A stretch of 64,000 bases of DNA from a bacterium (GCA_018435605.1 JAHDNF010000008.1:127192-191191); one strand, 5' to 3'. Positions 28,329-37,715 are shown, numbered from the stretch's first letter. Notes: generated by a model not told the origin, from the sequence alone. Numbers and translations: made by a program.

Positions 28329-30536
28329 TTAAGGTTCTGCTGTAATTGGTATGATTTCGGCTATAATGTGATGATGGTTTTCATTTCCGATAGAAAATTC
28401 CACCTCGTCACCGACTTTCTTTCCGATAAGTTCTTTGGCAAGAGGAGTTAAATACGAAATCACACCGTTTTCCGGTTCGGAATCCCATATTCCGAGAATA
28501 GAATATGTGACGGTTCGGTTGTTCAATAGGTCGTTAAGAACTACTTTTGTGGCAAGCGAAACCTGTTTGTCATTTGCCTTCGAGTAATCGATGATGCGTG
28601 TTTTGCTGAGCATATCCTCAAGTTCTTCTTTTAATCGCAGTAAACGGGTTTGTTCTTCTTTTGCGGCTTTGAACTCAAAGTTTTCACGAAGGTCGCCATG
28701 TGCGCGGGCAGTGCCTATGTCGCGCGCGTTTTGTGGAATGAGAACATTGCTGATATGATAAAGTTCCGCTTGTTTTTTCTCGAACATTTTCTCGGATGAA
28801 TAAATCGCCGCACTTTGAGTAGATTCAGATTTCATAAGTTGTTTAACGTCTGGGGAATCTATAATAAACTTTGCAAGCAGTGATTGTTTGGTAGTTTTAT
28901 CCAGCGAGCTACAATTCATAATGGTTTGGGCGACTCTAATTTTTTGGTCTGTTGTGCTTAGTTTTAACAATTGCGTAACAAAGTGGAAGTTGTTTTTTCG
29001 TATCAGATCATCCAATTTATTTACTATACGGTCGCTACTGTTGATTACTCCTGAGTTATGCAGATCAAGCAAATCTATTAATTTTTCAAGAAGGACTATA
29101 TTGGAAAACTGTTTTATAAGGTCTTTTTGCGCAGGGTTGCCGATGTTCTTGGCTGTCCATAAGACAAGGTCTTCGGCATCGCCGATAAAATCGTATGCAA
29201 ACTGCAATACCTTCTGAATTTCCTCGAGGTTCTCCGGAGCTTTCATGAGATCGTCAATAATATCGTCGATGAGTTCAAAAGGAATATCTTTAAGGAGAAC
29301 AAGATACATTTCAGTCCACTGATCTGGAAAACAGTTTTTTATATCATTTAACGCCTGTTTTTGGTATTCCATTTTTGACATGGAACAAATTGGAACAGAT
29401 ATATTTTTTGCTTTTTCAAATAATTCTTTGTTCCTGATCGGACTTTTATCTAATGCATTAGGCATAAGCTGTGACATGGATACAAGAGTATAATAAGCCT
29501 CGAATGCAATAGATGGGTCAGATTCAGCGGTATCGGAGATAAATTTTCCTAGGTCGTTACTGAAAATTTCCAAGACAGGGTCGGAAAACATATCTTTGGG
29601 CTGTTTTTTTAGTTGCGTTGAGATAAAACTAAGTTTTTCTTCCACGGTAGAAAGTTTTGCATATTTTTTTAGCAGTTTATCATCAAGAGAAACAGGTTTG
29701 TCAAATAACTGATAAGAGTGTTGTTTGCGTTCTGGAGAAACAATATACAAGCTAGTTTTTAGTTGATTTTTGGTTTTATCCCACCATTTTTTCCAATCTT
29801 TTATGTCGATTATATCGGGTGATAGGGAGTCGGAAATTTCCTGCAGGGTTGCTTTATTGTCATCAAAACTGCGAAGGACTATTTTAATCAGTTCGATCGG
29901 GTCATCTTCGGCAAGTTCTTTGAGTTTATTCATATTTTTATATTTTAGAGCGGAGATGTGATGGTCGGGTATTTTTTCTAGGGCGGTAACCGCTAGAGTT
30001 GCATCCATCTTATGGTTTTTTTTTGCATAGAAATCGATTAGCAATATTTGACTATCGTAATCAATATCAACAATTTTACCCATGCCCCAGCTTTTGTGTT
30101 TGCAAAAGTCTCCGGGAGAAAAAGCGGTAAGGTTTAAGATTGTATCCATTGTTTGCTGTAAAGATATTGCAGGATTGTTTATCCCTGACACTGAAAGAAT
30201 TTTCTCGATGTTAGGTGTTTTTTTGTAGATGCTACGGAAATAATCGGCGATTTTGGTATGAGCTTCTTCATCGTATGGAGTAAGCTGAGCTATACGTTTC
30301 ATAATGGTGTATGCTTCTTCAATGCATTGTTCTTGCATAAGATGCGGGATACTCATATTAAGCAGAATACCGGCTTCTTTAGAAAAACCTTTTTTTTCGA
30401 ACTCGTGGCTGAATGCGAGAAAAAGTTCGGAATCAAGCGGATCATCTTCAAGTAATTGAAGCCAGATGTCTTCGGCTTCCTGTGTACGGTTATGGTTTAG
30501 TAAATCGCGTATTTCGTCGCGGTAAATAGAAATCAT
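28329..30536 (-). CDS. greA: Large GreA-type transcription elongation factor fused to helical-repeat N-terminus
   Basis: A 735-residue protein; ordinary GreA has about 158. Residues ~1-130 look like TPR helices. Residues ~140-205 form a small beta-barrel with GDFCKHKSWGMGKIVDID, like a CarD/Tudor-type module. Helices follow to ~570. The last ~160 residues are GreA: the coiled-coil tip GDLRENFEFKAAKEEQ keeps the Asp and Glu that chelate Mg in the RNA polymerase channel, and the C-terminal domain has VTYSILGIWDSEPE and LIGKKVGDEVEF. It should rescue backtracked polymerase. Similar long GreA fusions are known in spirochaetes. It heads the long minus-strand gene run. Confidence 0.9.
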   Translation of the reverse strand: MISIYRDEIRDLLNHNRTQEAEDIWLQLLEDDPLDSELFLAFSHEFEKKGFSKEAGILLNMSIPHLMQEQCIEEAYTIMKRIAQLTPYDEEAHTKIADYFRSIYKKTPNIEKILSVSGINNPAISLQQTMDTILNLTAFSPGDFCKHKSWGMGKIVDIDYDSQILLIDFYAKKNHKMDATLAVTALEKIPDHHISALKYKNMNKLKELAEDDPIELIKIVLRSFDDNKATLQEISDSLSPDIIDIKDWKKWWDKTKNQLKTSLYIVSPERKQHSYQLFDKPVSLDDKLLKKYAKLSTVEEKLSFISTQLKKQPKDMFSDPVLEIFSNDLGKFISDTAESDPSIAFEAYYTLVSMSQLMPNALDKSPIRNKELFEKAKNISVPICSMSKMEYQKQALNDIKNCFPDQWTEMYLVLLKDIPFELIDDIIDDLMKAPENLEEIQKVLQFAYDFIGDAEDLVLWTAKNIGNPAQKDLIKQFSNIVLLEKLIDLLDLHNSGVINSSDRIVNKLDDLIRKNNFHFVTQLLKLSTTDQKIRVAQTIMNCSSLDKTTKQSLLAKFIIDSPDVKQLMKSESTQSAAIYSSEKMFEKKQAELYHISNVLIPQNARDIGTARAHGDLRENFEFKAAKEEQTRLLRLKEELEDMLSKTRIIDYSKANDKQVSLATKVVLNDLLNNRTVTYSILGIWDSEPENGVISYLTPLAKELIGKKVGDEVEFSIGNENHHHIIAEIIPITAEP

Positions 30537-30672
30537 AAAGGCTCACTCTGCAGGTTTGATTGACAAACAGTTAAAAATAGCAATCAGATAATTATTACCT
30601 GACGGTAAAAATACTACCATGCCTTCACAATGAAGTAAAGAAAATTGTTAGATCGTATAGACAACCGCAAGA

Positions 30673-31338
30673 TTATATCTGATCCGGCAGAGATTTCAGT
30701 CTAGCAAGCAACTTTCTTATGTCGGTTTTTATGTCTACAGGTAACGCAGGCAAATCTTCGATTTTTCTGTCTATACGTTCAAACGCACTGATAAGCGATG
30801 TCAGATCTTTTTCCGACAAACCGGTCTCTTCGTCTTCTATGTTTTCATCTTGTTCAAGTTCTTTTAAAAAATTACCGTATCTTCGTTTAATAACTTTATC
30901 CGAGCATCCTTCTTCGAAAGCGGCTTCTTTGAATTCTTCATATTTTTCTTCACAGACATTATTATCTTCGCGTATTTTTGCAAGACAGTTGACTGTTTCG
31001 AAATCCGGTATTTCAGGCCGTTCTTTTGTTTTATATTGATTTAAGAGTTTAGGTTCGTGTTTTTCAAGGTAATAATAAGAAGTCGTCAATTTATCGGCAG
31101 TTGCCTGTTTGATGCCTATTTCCTGAGAACAATATTTTTGAAACGATGAATAGCCCCATTCGCGGAATTGTTCCGATTTGTATACTTGGTATAAATGTTT
31201 GCCCAGATCGACCCAGTTGGTTTTGAATTGCAATGCGGTTGACAATATCTGATACCGCAGGGAATTCTTATCCAGTTCATCCAGCAGTGATTGTATTTTT
31301 TTTATTGACGATGTTGTTACTGCGACTTCGGTATTCAC
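30673..31338 (-). CDS. Hypothetical soluble protein
   Basis: I choose a GTG start at 31338 because AGGAG sits 7 bases before it; the frame is open for a further 37 codons without a good site. The 221-residue protein is helical and charged. It has a central motif with WVDLGKHLYQVYKSEQF, WGYSSFQKYC and IGIKQATADKLTTSYYYLEKHEP, which looks like a winged-helix or helix-turn-helix-like domain seen in uncharacterised deltaproteobacterial proteins (from memory, unverified). The C-terminal 60 residues are acidic and coiled. It is divergent from the lipoprotein at 31515. The function is unknown; DNA binding is a guess. Confidence 0.75.
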   Translation of the reverse strand: MNTEVAVTTSSIKKIQSLLDELDKNSLRYQILSTALQFKTNWVDLGKHLYQVYKSEQFREWGYSSFQKYCSQEIGIKQATADKLTTSYYYLEKHEPKLLNQYKTKERPEIPDFETVNCLAKIREDNNVCEEKYEEFKEAAFEEGCSDKVIKRRYGNFLKELEQDENIEDEETGLSEKDLTSLISAFERIDRKIEDLPALPVDIKTDIRKLLARLKSLPDQI

Positions 31339-31459
31339 GGCGAAGCTCCTGTTCGTGATAAAATTTATAATAACATATTTCAGTTGCGATAGCGGAATAT
31401 AGCCAAGCTTTCCGCTGGTATTATAGATATCACGGTTAAGCGTATCCACGCAATTTATT

Positions 31460-31489
31460 TTGACAAATCGCGCAAGATTTTTTTAATCT
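31460..31489 (+). promoter_or_regulatory. Putative sigma-70 promoter of the lipoprotein gene at 31515
   Basis: A perfect TTGACA (31460-31465) is followed after 18 bases by TAATCT (31484-31489), a moderate -10. The leader would be short, with AAGGAGGAA about 3-10 bases before the ATG at 31515. Confidence 0.4.
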
Positions 31490-31514
31490 ATATATAACCT
31501 ACAAGGAGGAAACA

Positions 31515-32273
31515 ATGACCAGATACGTAATATTTATTGCGGCCATAGGGTGTATAGTGTCAATAATTGTTTGCGGTTGCAAAAAAAAGGAGGATATTGC
31601 TCCACCTGCGCAAAAAGAAGAGGTGAAAATAATCGACGCAAGCGCTATCAAACCTGAGTTTGTCCACGCTTTTCCAATGCTTGGCAAATATGTATATAAG
31701 TTCGGGAATATACTATTGACTGAATTTGTAGCTACTGACGAAGAAGATTTTCAGATACGGTCGAAACTGCCTGATATTGTCAAAATCGAATACTATATAG
31801 AGACAAACGATTCAGTGGAAACAATCTATACTTTTTATCGAAATATTTTTGACGAAAATGTACTGCGTAGATATTACGCGCAGGACAAACTGCAATCGCT
31901 TGTGGCGACCGATATTTTCCATGCAGACGGTTATAAAGACCTACCCTATGAAGTGCAACTGAAAGTATCTCATCCCGGCCGTAATTTTACCGATGATGTG
32001 CGTTTATCACAAATAGAGGCTATAAAAAAACAAATTGAGCAATATGAAAAAATAATTGAAATGCAAAAAGGCCGTCTTTCTTCCTTAGGCCATTCACAGG
32101 ATGCGTCAGACATTGAGAGCGGTATTGAGCAAAGCAAAAAACGGATTAAAGATTTAAAAATACAATCCGATCTGCTCATAAGACAAACCGCTCTTGTTCA
32201 TCTATCCATTAAATATTTGTATGTCAAACCGGTAGAAAAAATTGCGGATAAGAAACCTATAGTTCAACCTTAA
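31515..32273 (+). CDS. Lipoprotein with C-terminal coiled coil
   Basis: A 252-residue protein with a lipoprotein signal peptide (residues 4-21, lipid-accepting Cys22 in VCGC) and a Lys-rich start to the mature part. Residues ~50-150 are mixed alpha/beta and ~165-225 form a coiled coil (IEAIKKQIEQYEKIIEMQK). An AAGGAGG Shine-Dalgarno lies about 6 bases upstream of the ATG. It is likely anchored in a membrane with the coiled coil in the periplasm; there is no known family. Its last codons also encode one arm of the terminator for the convergent gene. Confidence 0.82.
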   Translation: MTRYVIFIAAIGCIVSIIVCGCKKKEDIAPPAQKEEVKIIDASAIKPEFVHAFPMLGKYVYKFGNILLTEFVATDEEDFQIRSKLPDIVKIEYYIETNDSVETIYTFYRNIFDENVLRRYYAQDKLQSLVATDIFHADGYKDLPYEVQLKVSHPGRNFTDDVRLSQIEAIKKQIEQYEKIIEMQKGRLSSLGHSQDASDIESGIEQSKKRIKDLKIQSDLLIRQTALVHLSIKYLYVKPVEKIADKKPIVQP

Positions 32274-32290
32274 GTTTCTTACCCGCAATT
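32240..32290 (-). terminator. Intrinsic terminator of the minus-strand gene 32314-32667, inside the lipoprotein 3' end
   Basis: Two 17-base arms (32240-32256 and 32274-32290) are complementary with one mismatch around a 17-base loop. On the minus strand the stem is followed by six T residues (complement of 32236-32241, partly shared with the arm), a classic Rho-independent terminator. There is no U-tract in the plus direction. The distal arm lies inside the coding end of 31515-32273. Confidence 0.75.
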
Positions 32291-32313
32291 AGGTAATTTA
32301 CCAGTTTATGTTA

Positions 32314-32667
32314 TTATCTATAGCAATAGTACCGGCTTCTGTCGTAAGGCCTGTAATGAATGTTCGATCTATAACCTCTGCGAGGCGCGTGATATCTTCC
32401 ATAGTACGGCCTAGAGTAATAGCGTCCGTAATGTCGCCCATAATAAGGATAAACATGACCGTAATTGTAATGAGTGACTGTGTAATGGTTGTTGCCGTCC
32501 ATTATTTCATACACTAATCCTGCGCCGACTACACCTGTCAATATTTTGCCTACGGTTGCCCATTCTCTGTCACCGGCAAAAACATCTTTCGGTTGACTTA
32601 CAAGGGTTATAACTAGCAGTCCGCATCCAGCCGCAACAGCTGTTTTTGTGAGTAATAAGTTTTTCAT
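32314..32667 (-). CDS. Small secreted Tyr/Arg/His-rich protein
   Basis: A 117-residue protein with a signal peptide (residues 5-31, cleavage likely after VFA). A glycine-rich segment GDREWATVGKILTGVVGAGL follows, and then a repetitive tail rich in Tyr, His, Arg and Gly (HYGRYYSRPYYGRYH). This layout resembles small secreted proteins in the PVC group, but no function is known. An AAAGGAGG Shine-Dalgarno lies about 7 bases before the ATG. It is convergent with the lipoprotein, whose end holds its terminator. Confidence 0.75.
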   Translation of the reverse strand: MKNLLLTKTAVAAGCGLLVITLVSQPKDVFAGDREWATVGKILTGVVGAGLVYEIMDGNNHYTVTHYNYGHVYPYYGRHYGRYYSRPYYGRYHAPRRGYRSNIHYRPYDRSRYYCYR

Positions 32668-32941
32668 CGTGTGCCTCCTTTAAGTGATCAGGTTATTCAA
32701 CCTCGGTTTTATTGACTTCAATTATATTGACGATATTATAAAATATTTATTCATAAAATTATGACCTTATTATTACCTTTCTTATTTTTTTAGAGCTTAG
32801 ATACAGCTGTTGCGTTTAAAGAATTTTGGACTATTATGCGCATGTATAATAAAAAGGGTAAATAATTGTTAAGAATATGCCGAATAAAGTAATACGTAAT
32901 TTTGCGTAATATTTTGTAGCCTTTTGGAGAAACTATTATAT

Positions 32942-34492
32942 ATGACAATTCCTCCGAAAATTCTGAAATATATTACTAAAGAAGGTATTCTGTTGTTTAA
33001 CAACAAACGGGCCACCGTTGTCGACAATGATATTTTCCACATGTTGTTTTGCGAATTGCTCTATAGTCTTGGCGGAGAACTGGGTCAGGAAATATTTTAT
33101 CGTTTCGGCTACAGCGAAGGATATTCTGATGGGATTCATATCCGCGATATAGATAACGACAAGTCCGGCAAAAAAAATCTATGGTTCGATTCTTGTATTG
33201 ATCTGATGAGCTACAGAGGTTTCGGTGAAATTTCCATCAACAGTAAACATATTGACGAAGAAAATGGTTTGTTTGATGTTGAGGTATCAGTAAAAAACGC
33301 CTTTGAATCGGATCAATACCGCTTGCGGCTTGAGAACACATTGGAAGAAGCGGCTCCTTTTCTGCAGGGATACCTTGCGGGGTTTTGTTCATTGTACATG
33401 AATAAAGAAATTTATTTCAGCGAACCGACATTTCAACTGCAAGGTTCGGGCAGATATACATTGACTGGAAAGCCGGAATCTCAATGGGGTCAAGACATAC
33501 AGAAAAAAATACATGCCACTCAGGCACATTATGACAAAAAGTTTACATTAAATGAAATGATCAGCAATATGCGGAAATCTGAAATGAAATTCCGCGATCT
33601 ATATGAGCAGGCGCCTTTTATGTATTGTTCCATAAATCGGAGCGGAATGATAACGGAATGCAATCAAGCGGGTTGTCAGCTCCTCGGATTTTCCTTACAT
33701 GAACTTATGGGATTACATATCAAAGAGATATTTATCAACTTTGATGAAGATAAATTCTGGAGTATATGCGAATCGCAATCAGGGTTAAAAGGATTGGAAG
33801 GTGTTTTTCTGAGAAAAGATAAGACAGAAATTTTTATATCTATGGATGCCACGGCGCAATTTGATTATTCAGGTAGCGTAAGCGGAATACGTTGCATCAT
33901 CATTGATATATCCGACAGGAAATCGCTGGAAACGCGCCTTAAAGAAAAAAACACCATGCTTGATAAAATGAGCAAAACCGACGCACTCACAATGTTATAT
34001 AACCGGCGGTACCTGATGGAAATTTTTGAATCTGAATTTGAGAAAGCTGACCGGTATGGTTATCCGCTGTCAATGATCATTCTGGACTTAGATAGATTTA
34101 AGCAGATAAACGACTATTTCGGTCATAATGTCGGCGATAAAGTTTTATGTGTGATCTCCGATTTGATAGTCCGTAACGTGCGCAAAGGGGATATAGTAGC
34201 GCGGTTTGGCGGAGAAGAATTTACCATTATAGCGCCTTGCACCGATCTAGACGGGGCTTATGAGTTGGCTGAAAAAATCCGATCTATCATTCAAACGGAA
34301 AGTTCACTGGAAATCGAAGAAGATGTGATTATTAACGTAACAGCGAGTTTTGGCGTAGCATCTTATTATAAAAACAACTATTTAGGATTTGATGATTTTC
34401 TACAGGCCGCAGACGATGCGCTTTTCAAATCCAAACGAAGCGGCAGAAATAAAGTAACTACCAGCGAGTCAAATTCTTTCCGTAGAACCTAA
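32942..34492 (+). CDS. Diguanylate cyclase with XylR-N/V4R sensor and PAS domain
   Basis: A 516-residue protein. I choose the ATG at 32942; a TTG at 32924 is in frame but overlaps the GGAG site. Residues ~1-185 resemble the XylR N-terminal plus V4R ligand-binding pair (LGQEIFYRFGYSEGYSDG; LQGYLAGFCSLYM), which senses small hydrophobic ligands in XylR/DmpR. A PAS domain occupies ~215-330 (GMITECNQAGCQLLGFS). The GGDEF domain has GGEEF at 423-427 and an I-site RKGD at 414-417, so it should be an active, product-inhibited c-di-GMP synthase. There are no TM helices, so it is cytoplasmic. Confidence 0.92.
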   Translation: MTIPPKILKYITKEGILLFNNKRATVVDNDIFHMLFCELLYSLGGELGQEIFYRFGYSEGYSDGIHIRDIDNDKSGKKNLWFDSCIDLMSYRGFGEISINSKHIDEENGLFDVEVSVKNAFESDQYRLRLENTLEEAAPFLQGYLAGFCSLYMNKEIYFSEPTFQLQGSGRYTLTGKPESQWGQDIQKKIHATQAHYDKKFTLNEMISNMRKSEMKFRDLYEQAPFMYCSINRSGMITECNQAGCQLLGFSLHELMGLHIKEIFINFDEDKFWSICESQSGLKGLEGVFLRKDKTEIFISMDATAQFDYSGSVSGIRCIIIDISDRKSLETRLKEKNTMLDKMSKTDALTMLYNRRYLMEIFESEFEKADRYGYPLSMIILDLDRFKQINDYFGHNVGDKVLCVISDLIVRNVRKGDIVARFGGEEFTIIAPCTDLDGAYELAEKIRSIIQTESSLEIEEDVIINVTASFGVASYYKNNYLGFDDFLQAADDALFKSKRSGRNKVTTSESNSFRRT

Positions 34493-34550
34493 ACGGGGCG
34501 GCTGGTTTGCCTCAATTTTAATTTTTTTATCCACCCTAGCAAAAAACATT

Positions 34551-34629
34551 TATTTTAATTTGCAATTTTCTAAGGTTCATAGTATTTATTAAATATATGC
34601 TCGAGTAATTAATGTTGCAAATTAAAATA
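34551..34629. repeat. Long inverted repeat upstream of 34641
   Basis: The two 15-base arms (34551-34565, containing AATTTGCAA, and 34615-34629, containing TTGCAAATT) are perfectly complementary with 49 bases between them. The second arm ends 11 bases before the ATG at 34641. It may form an RNA hairpin that masks the start or act as paired operator half-sites. The rest of the 148-base gap is AT-rich, with no good -35/-10 pair. Confidence 0.5.
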
Positions 34630-34640
34630 TCGGATATTCT

Positions 34641-37175
34641 ATGAAACTCAAAGAGTTGCACATTAAGGCTAAAGAATGCGTATCGCTAACCTCCGATTTT
34701 TACATATCTCTTCCGATAATCAAACAAGCCAAACTATTGTCAAATCATTATGTATATAAAAGGCGCAAGCTGAACAAAGACGTTCTGGATACGTTTTTCT
34801 CGACAATGACACCTCGCTTGTTGATGAGGATTATAAAGCGTCTTCCGGATGACAATGCCAAACGCAAACTGTTTCGTTCTATCAGGAATATTGATTCTGA
34901 CATACTCAACGAAGTTCTTCTGAAATATTCGCATAATGATCTATTTCAGATAATAAACTGTTTAAAACTTGAAGACAGGCGTAAGATCAGAAAAGAAGTT
35001 TTAGACAAATTGTCCGCAGAAAAACTTGTTCTTTTGATAAACGAACATTTTTCATCGTTCGGAAAACTTGCCCATGAGTTTTTTACGGATTACGTAACTC
35101 AGCTTGATCCGGAAATATTGCGCTGCATTATCGTTAATATAAATCCGCGGTATCTGCCCGAATTTTTTAAACGGACTGGACTGGACGATATGGGCATATA
35201 CGTAAAAGCCATGGGCTTGACATCTGCGCAACGTCTTATGGATAGTATTAAAGGTGATGTGAAGGCGGTTATTCTTCGTCAGAAGAAGAATTTTCTAATC
35301 AGAAAAGGCAAGCGCAACAAACGAAATGTATTGGTTGTCAATAAAGACTTATTCAAGAATATCGATCTTCTGAATATAGAAATCGAACTGAAACTGCATT
35401 CCATCAAATTGAAACAGCGCAAACATATAACTTCGCTCATCGATCCGCTGTTTCACAATCTTAAGCTACTTAATATCGTTGTAGGCTTGCCGAAACAATC
35501 TATCGAAAATATTGTTGCATTTCTTGAAGAGTACCGCGAACTTGATTTTGTATATGATTTTATTTGTGCGCAAGACATAATAGAAATATCTCGTGTATCG
35601 GCGCGGCAGTACAGCAAGGTTATGCAGGGCATATTCGATCTTTTTTACCGTAATTTTATGTTTCGCTATATGCCTAAAAAAGAAGGCGATACCGTATTCA
35701 AAAGAAAGGTTCAGCGGCTTGTGGCGTGCAGGTTTCTCGAATATAATCTTGAATACGAAGACAATAGCAAAATTGCTTTTCTGTTCCAGTTCGATACGTA
35801 CCTTGACGACCACGGGCGGGCGTTGTTGGGTTATTATCACAAAAACGGAAGTAATCTTGAATTACGTCCGACTATAAAACAAAATGCGCGGTCGTTTGTA
35901 CGGTTTAGACCCCGTCTTAACGGTACGTACGATGTGTTTAAGATCAATGCAAAAGGGAAAATATTAGATTATGTGCCTGTGCGTTATCAAATTACCGATT
36001 CACGGTTTCAGCACATGGCGTCCGGATACACTGTAGCGTCCTTCGTTAAAAATTTGACGCAAAAACCGAATTCATTTCGTAGTTACCTTACCGCTGATTC
36101 CAAGTTGTATTTTGGAAAAATTGAAAATGAGGTTGTGCAAACATTGATAGGTTATCTGGAAGGCGCTACTCCGGTTGAATGTACGGTCAAACGTCATGAA
36201 GGATCATTTGCTCTGCATATTTACATTTTCAATTCGCAAACCGGTCGCTTTGAATATCGCGATCCTGTACGTTCGATATTGTTGCGCGGTGAAAAGCCGT
36301 ATTTCAAAGAGTTGTTGTATGATTTTTCGCCTGAAAAATTTTTGGAAATGGATAAACGTTCGTTCAACAGTGTGTTGAGATATTTCAAAAACGATTATTT
36401 TTCTTCTTTTTATGAAAAATTAAATATTGATCAGAAAAAGGAAATCTTTGAAAAACTTACATCGAAAGGCGAGAATTCGTTAATAGATAAGATAGGTGAA
36501 GACGTATTCGCCGCCGATATTGAGAAACTGAGTTTGACGTTCGGCGACGAATTTGAGTCTATCAGCGATTTAGTGGCTGAAAAAATGGAAGTAGACGAAG
36601 GGTATGCGTTTACCGAGTCTCGGTCGCGGCGTTCCAGCGACCAGCGGGTACTGGAGTTGTCCGATCTGGATGACGAATCGTTTTTCGCTCTCAACGAGAC
36701 TGCGCGTCTTGACGAGTTCGGGTTTGATTTTGTTTCCTATCCGCCTGAGCTGACATTTCAGATTAAACATCAGGTTCTTGAGAAAATATACGAGAGTTTT
36801 CCGCAGGATTTACGCAGGTATATAAAAATTCATGCCGATGAGATAGACGAAGATATACAGGAGAAAATTCTTGAGATCAACACGCATTTACTTGATGGAA
36901 TACCTCTCGGTAAAAAGTTTGCCGTACGTAAAGACCCGCTAAAACGCGCGTTTATAGACGATTTGATTCGTCTGCTTGAGGATCATGTATCATACGATAC
37001 GATAAACGACATTATCGTGTTTCTGCGGTCTTCGCAAGTCCGCATTTTGCAAGATACGAAAAATCGGAAGTACAGGGTATCCGCTGAAGTTATAGCCGGG
37101 ATTCTCGATAAGATTGAGTGGGATAAGGACGATTTGACACAAGGTTTGTCGGTAACTGTGATAGAGCGGTCGTAG
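34641..37175 (+). CDS. Large hypothetical cytoplasmic protein with helical repeats
   Basis: An 844-residue protein that I cannot assign. There is no signal peptide or TM helix. Residues ~45-210 consist of short helical repeats with a pattern like 'LLMRIIKRLPDDNAKRKLFRSI', reminiscent of MgtE-N or DUF6178-type superhelices. Residues ~330-560 are mixed alpha/beta. Residues ~640-700 are acidic, rich in Glu/Asp and Ser. Codon use resembles its neighbours. It is a single-gene unit behind an unusual inverted repeat and is followed by tRNA-Lys. Its role is unknown. Confidence 0.85.
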   Translation: MKLKELHIKAKECVSLTSDFYISLPIIKQAKLLSNHYVYKRRKLNKDVLDTFFSTMTPRLLMRIIKRLPDDNAKRKLFRSIRNIDSDILNEVLLKYSHNDLFQIINCLKLEDRRKIRKEVLDKLSAEKLVLLINEHFSSFGKLAHEFFTDYVTQLDPEILRCIIVNINPRYLPEFFKRTGLDDMGIYVKAMGLTSAQRLMDSIKGDVKAVILRQKKNFLIRKGKRNKRNVLVVNKDLFKNIDLLNIEIELKLHSIKLKQRKHITSLIDPLFHNLKLLNIVVGLPKQSIENIVAFLEEYRELDFVYDFICAQDIIEISRVSARQYSKVMQGIFDLFYRNFMFRYMPKKEGDTVFKRKVQRLVACRFLEYNLEYEDNSKIAFLFQFDTYLDDHGRALLGYYHKNGSNLELRPTIKQNARSFVRFRPRLNGTYDVFKINAKGKILDYVPVRYQITDSRFQHMASGYTVASFVKNLTQKPNSFRSYLTADSKLYFGKIENEVVQTLIGYLEGATPVECTVKRHEGSFALHIYIFNSQTGRFEYRDPVRSILLRGEKPYFKELLYDFSPEKFLEMDKRSFNSVLRYFKNDYFSSFYEKLNIDQKKEIFEKLTSKGENSLIDKIGEDVFAADIEKLSLTFGDEFESISDLVAEKMEVDEGYAFTESRSRRSSDQRVLELSDLDDESFFALNETARLDEFGFDFVSYPPELTFQIKHQVLEKIYESFPQDLRRYIKIHADEIDEDIQEKILEINTHLLDGIPLGKKFAVRKDPLKRAFIDDLIRLLEDHVSYDTINDIIVFLRSSQVRILQDTKNRKYRVSAEVIAGILDKIEWDKDDLTQGLSVTVIERS

Positions 37176-37269
37176 CGGAAAAAGTTGTTGAAATTACGGT
37201 ATAGTTTTGATAGATTGTAAAACTCTCGCTGGAAGTTGCCTGTCTAAGATAGAAAAAATATATTGAAGT

Positions 37270-37342
37270 GCGCCGTTAGCTCAGTTGGTAGAGCAGCTGA
37301 CTCTTAATCAGTAGGTCTGGGGTTCGAGTCCCCGACGGCGTA
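37270..37342 (+). tRNA. tRNA-Lys(CTT)
   Basis: A 73-base cloverleaf. The acceptor stem is GCGCCGT with ACGGCGT (first pair a G-U wobble). The D-arm is GCTCAGTTGGTAGAGC, the anticodon stem-loop is GCTGA-CTCTTAA-TCAGT with anticodon CTT, and the T-arm contains GGTTCGAGTCC. The CCA is not encoded. A pyrimidine/T-rich tract follows and may end transcription. Confidence 0.96.
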
Positions 37343-37715
37343 CTTTCTTTTTTGAAGCTCACTTTGGACGATAAGTCTGGAGGGAGCTTTTTTGTATTAG
37401 ATCACGCCATAGGTAGATTCCGGGGTGTTATCAAAAGAAATATCATTCCTATGACAGATATAAAACGCATAGTTAAAAAATTAGGATTCTGGCTGGATGA
37501 ATTGCGTAACCTCTGCAAAGAATTTTATAAATGGATAAACGATAAAGCATCAGGATTTCATGTGTATATGGACAGACCGGAAAATTTTTTAAAATGTTTT
37601 TGTAGTGAGTATAGTTCAAGCTAAAAAGTTTTTAGATTTGCATTCGATAAAAAAGTATGTTATATTATTCATAGCCAATAAGTAACGACAATTAATTATA
37701 AAGAAAGAAAAATAA
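37343..37715. other. Intergenic stretch between tRNA-Lys and the PEP-CTERM gene
   Basis: 373 bases. A 90-codon open frame begins at a TTG at 37352 with no ribosome-binding site, and I do not regard it as a gene. The right part holds the promoter listed separately and an AAAGAAAG purine tract before the ATG at 37716. Confidence 0.5.
37638..37666 (+). promoter_or_regulatory. Sigma-70 promoter of the PEP-CTERM gene
   Basis: TTGCAT (37638-37643), 17 bases, TATATT (37661-37666): a good housekeeping-type promoter 50 bases upstream of the ATG at 37716. Confidence 0.6.

Noticed and set aside
32924-32941. TTG start extending the diguanylate cyclase by six codons
   Set aside because: The GGAG ribosome-binding site lies inside those codons, so ATG at 32942 is preferred.
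37352-37624. A 90-codon open frame on the plus strand after the tRNA
   Set aside because: It begins with TTG, has no ribosome-binding site, overlaps the tRNA's T-rich tail and shows no domain; likely chance.
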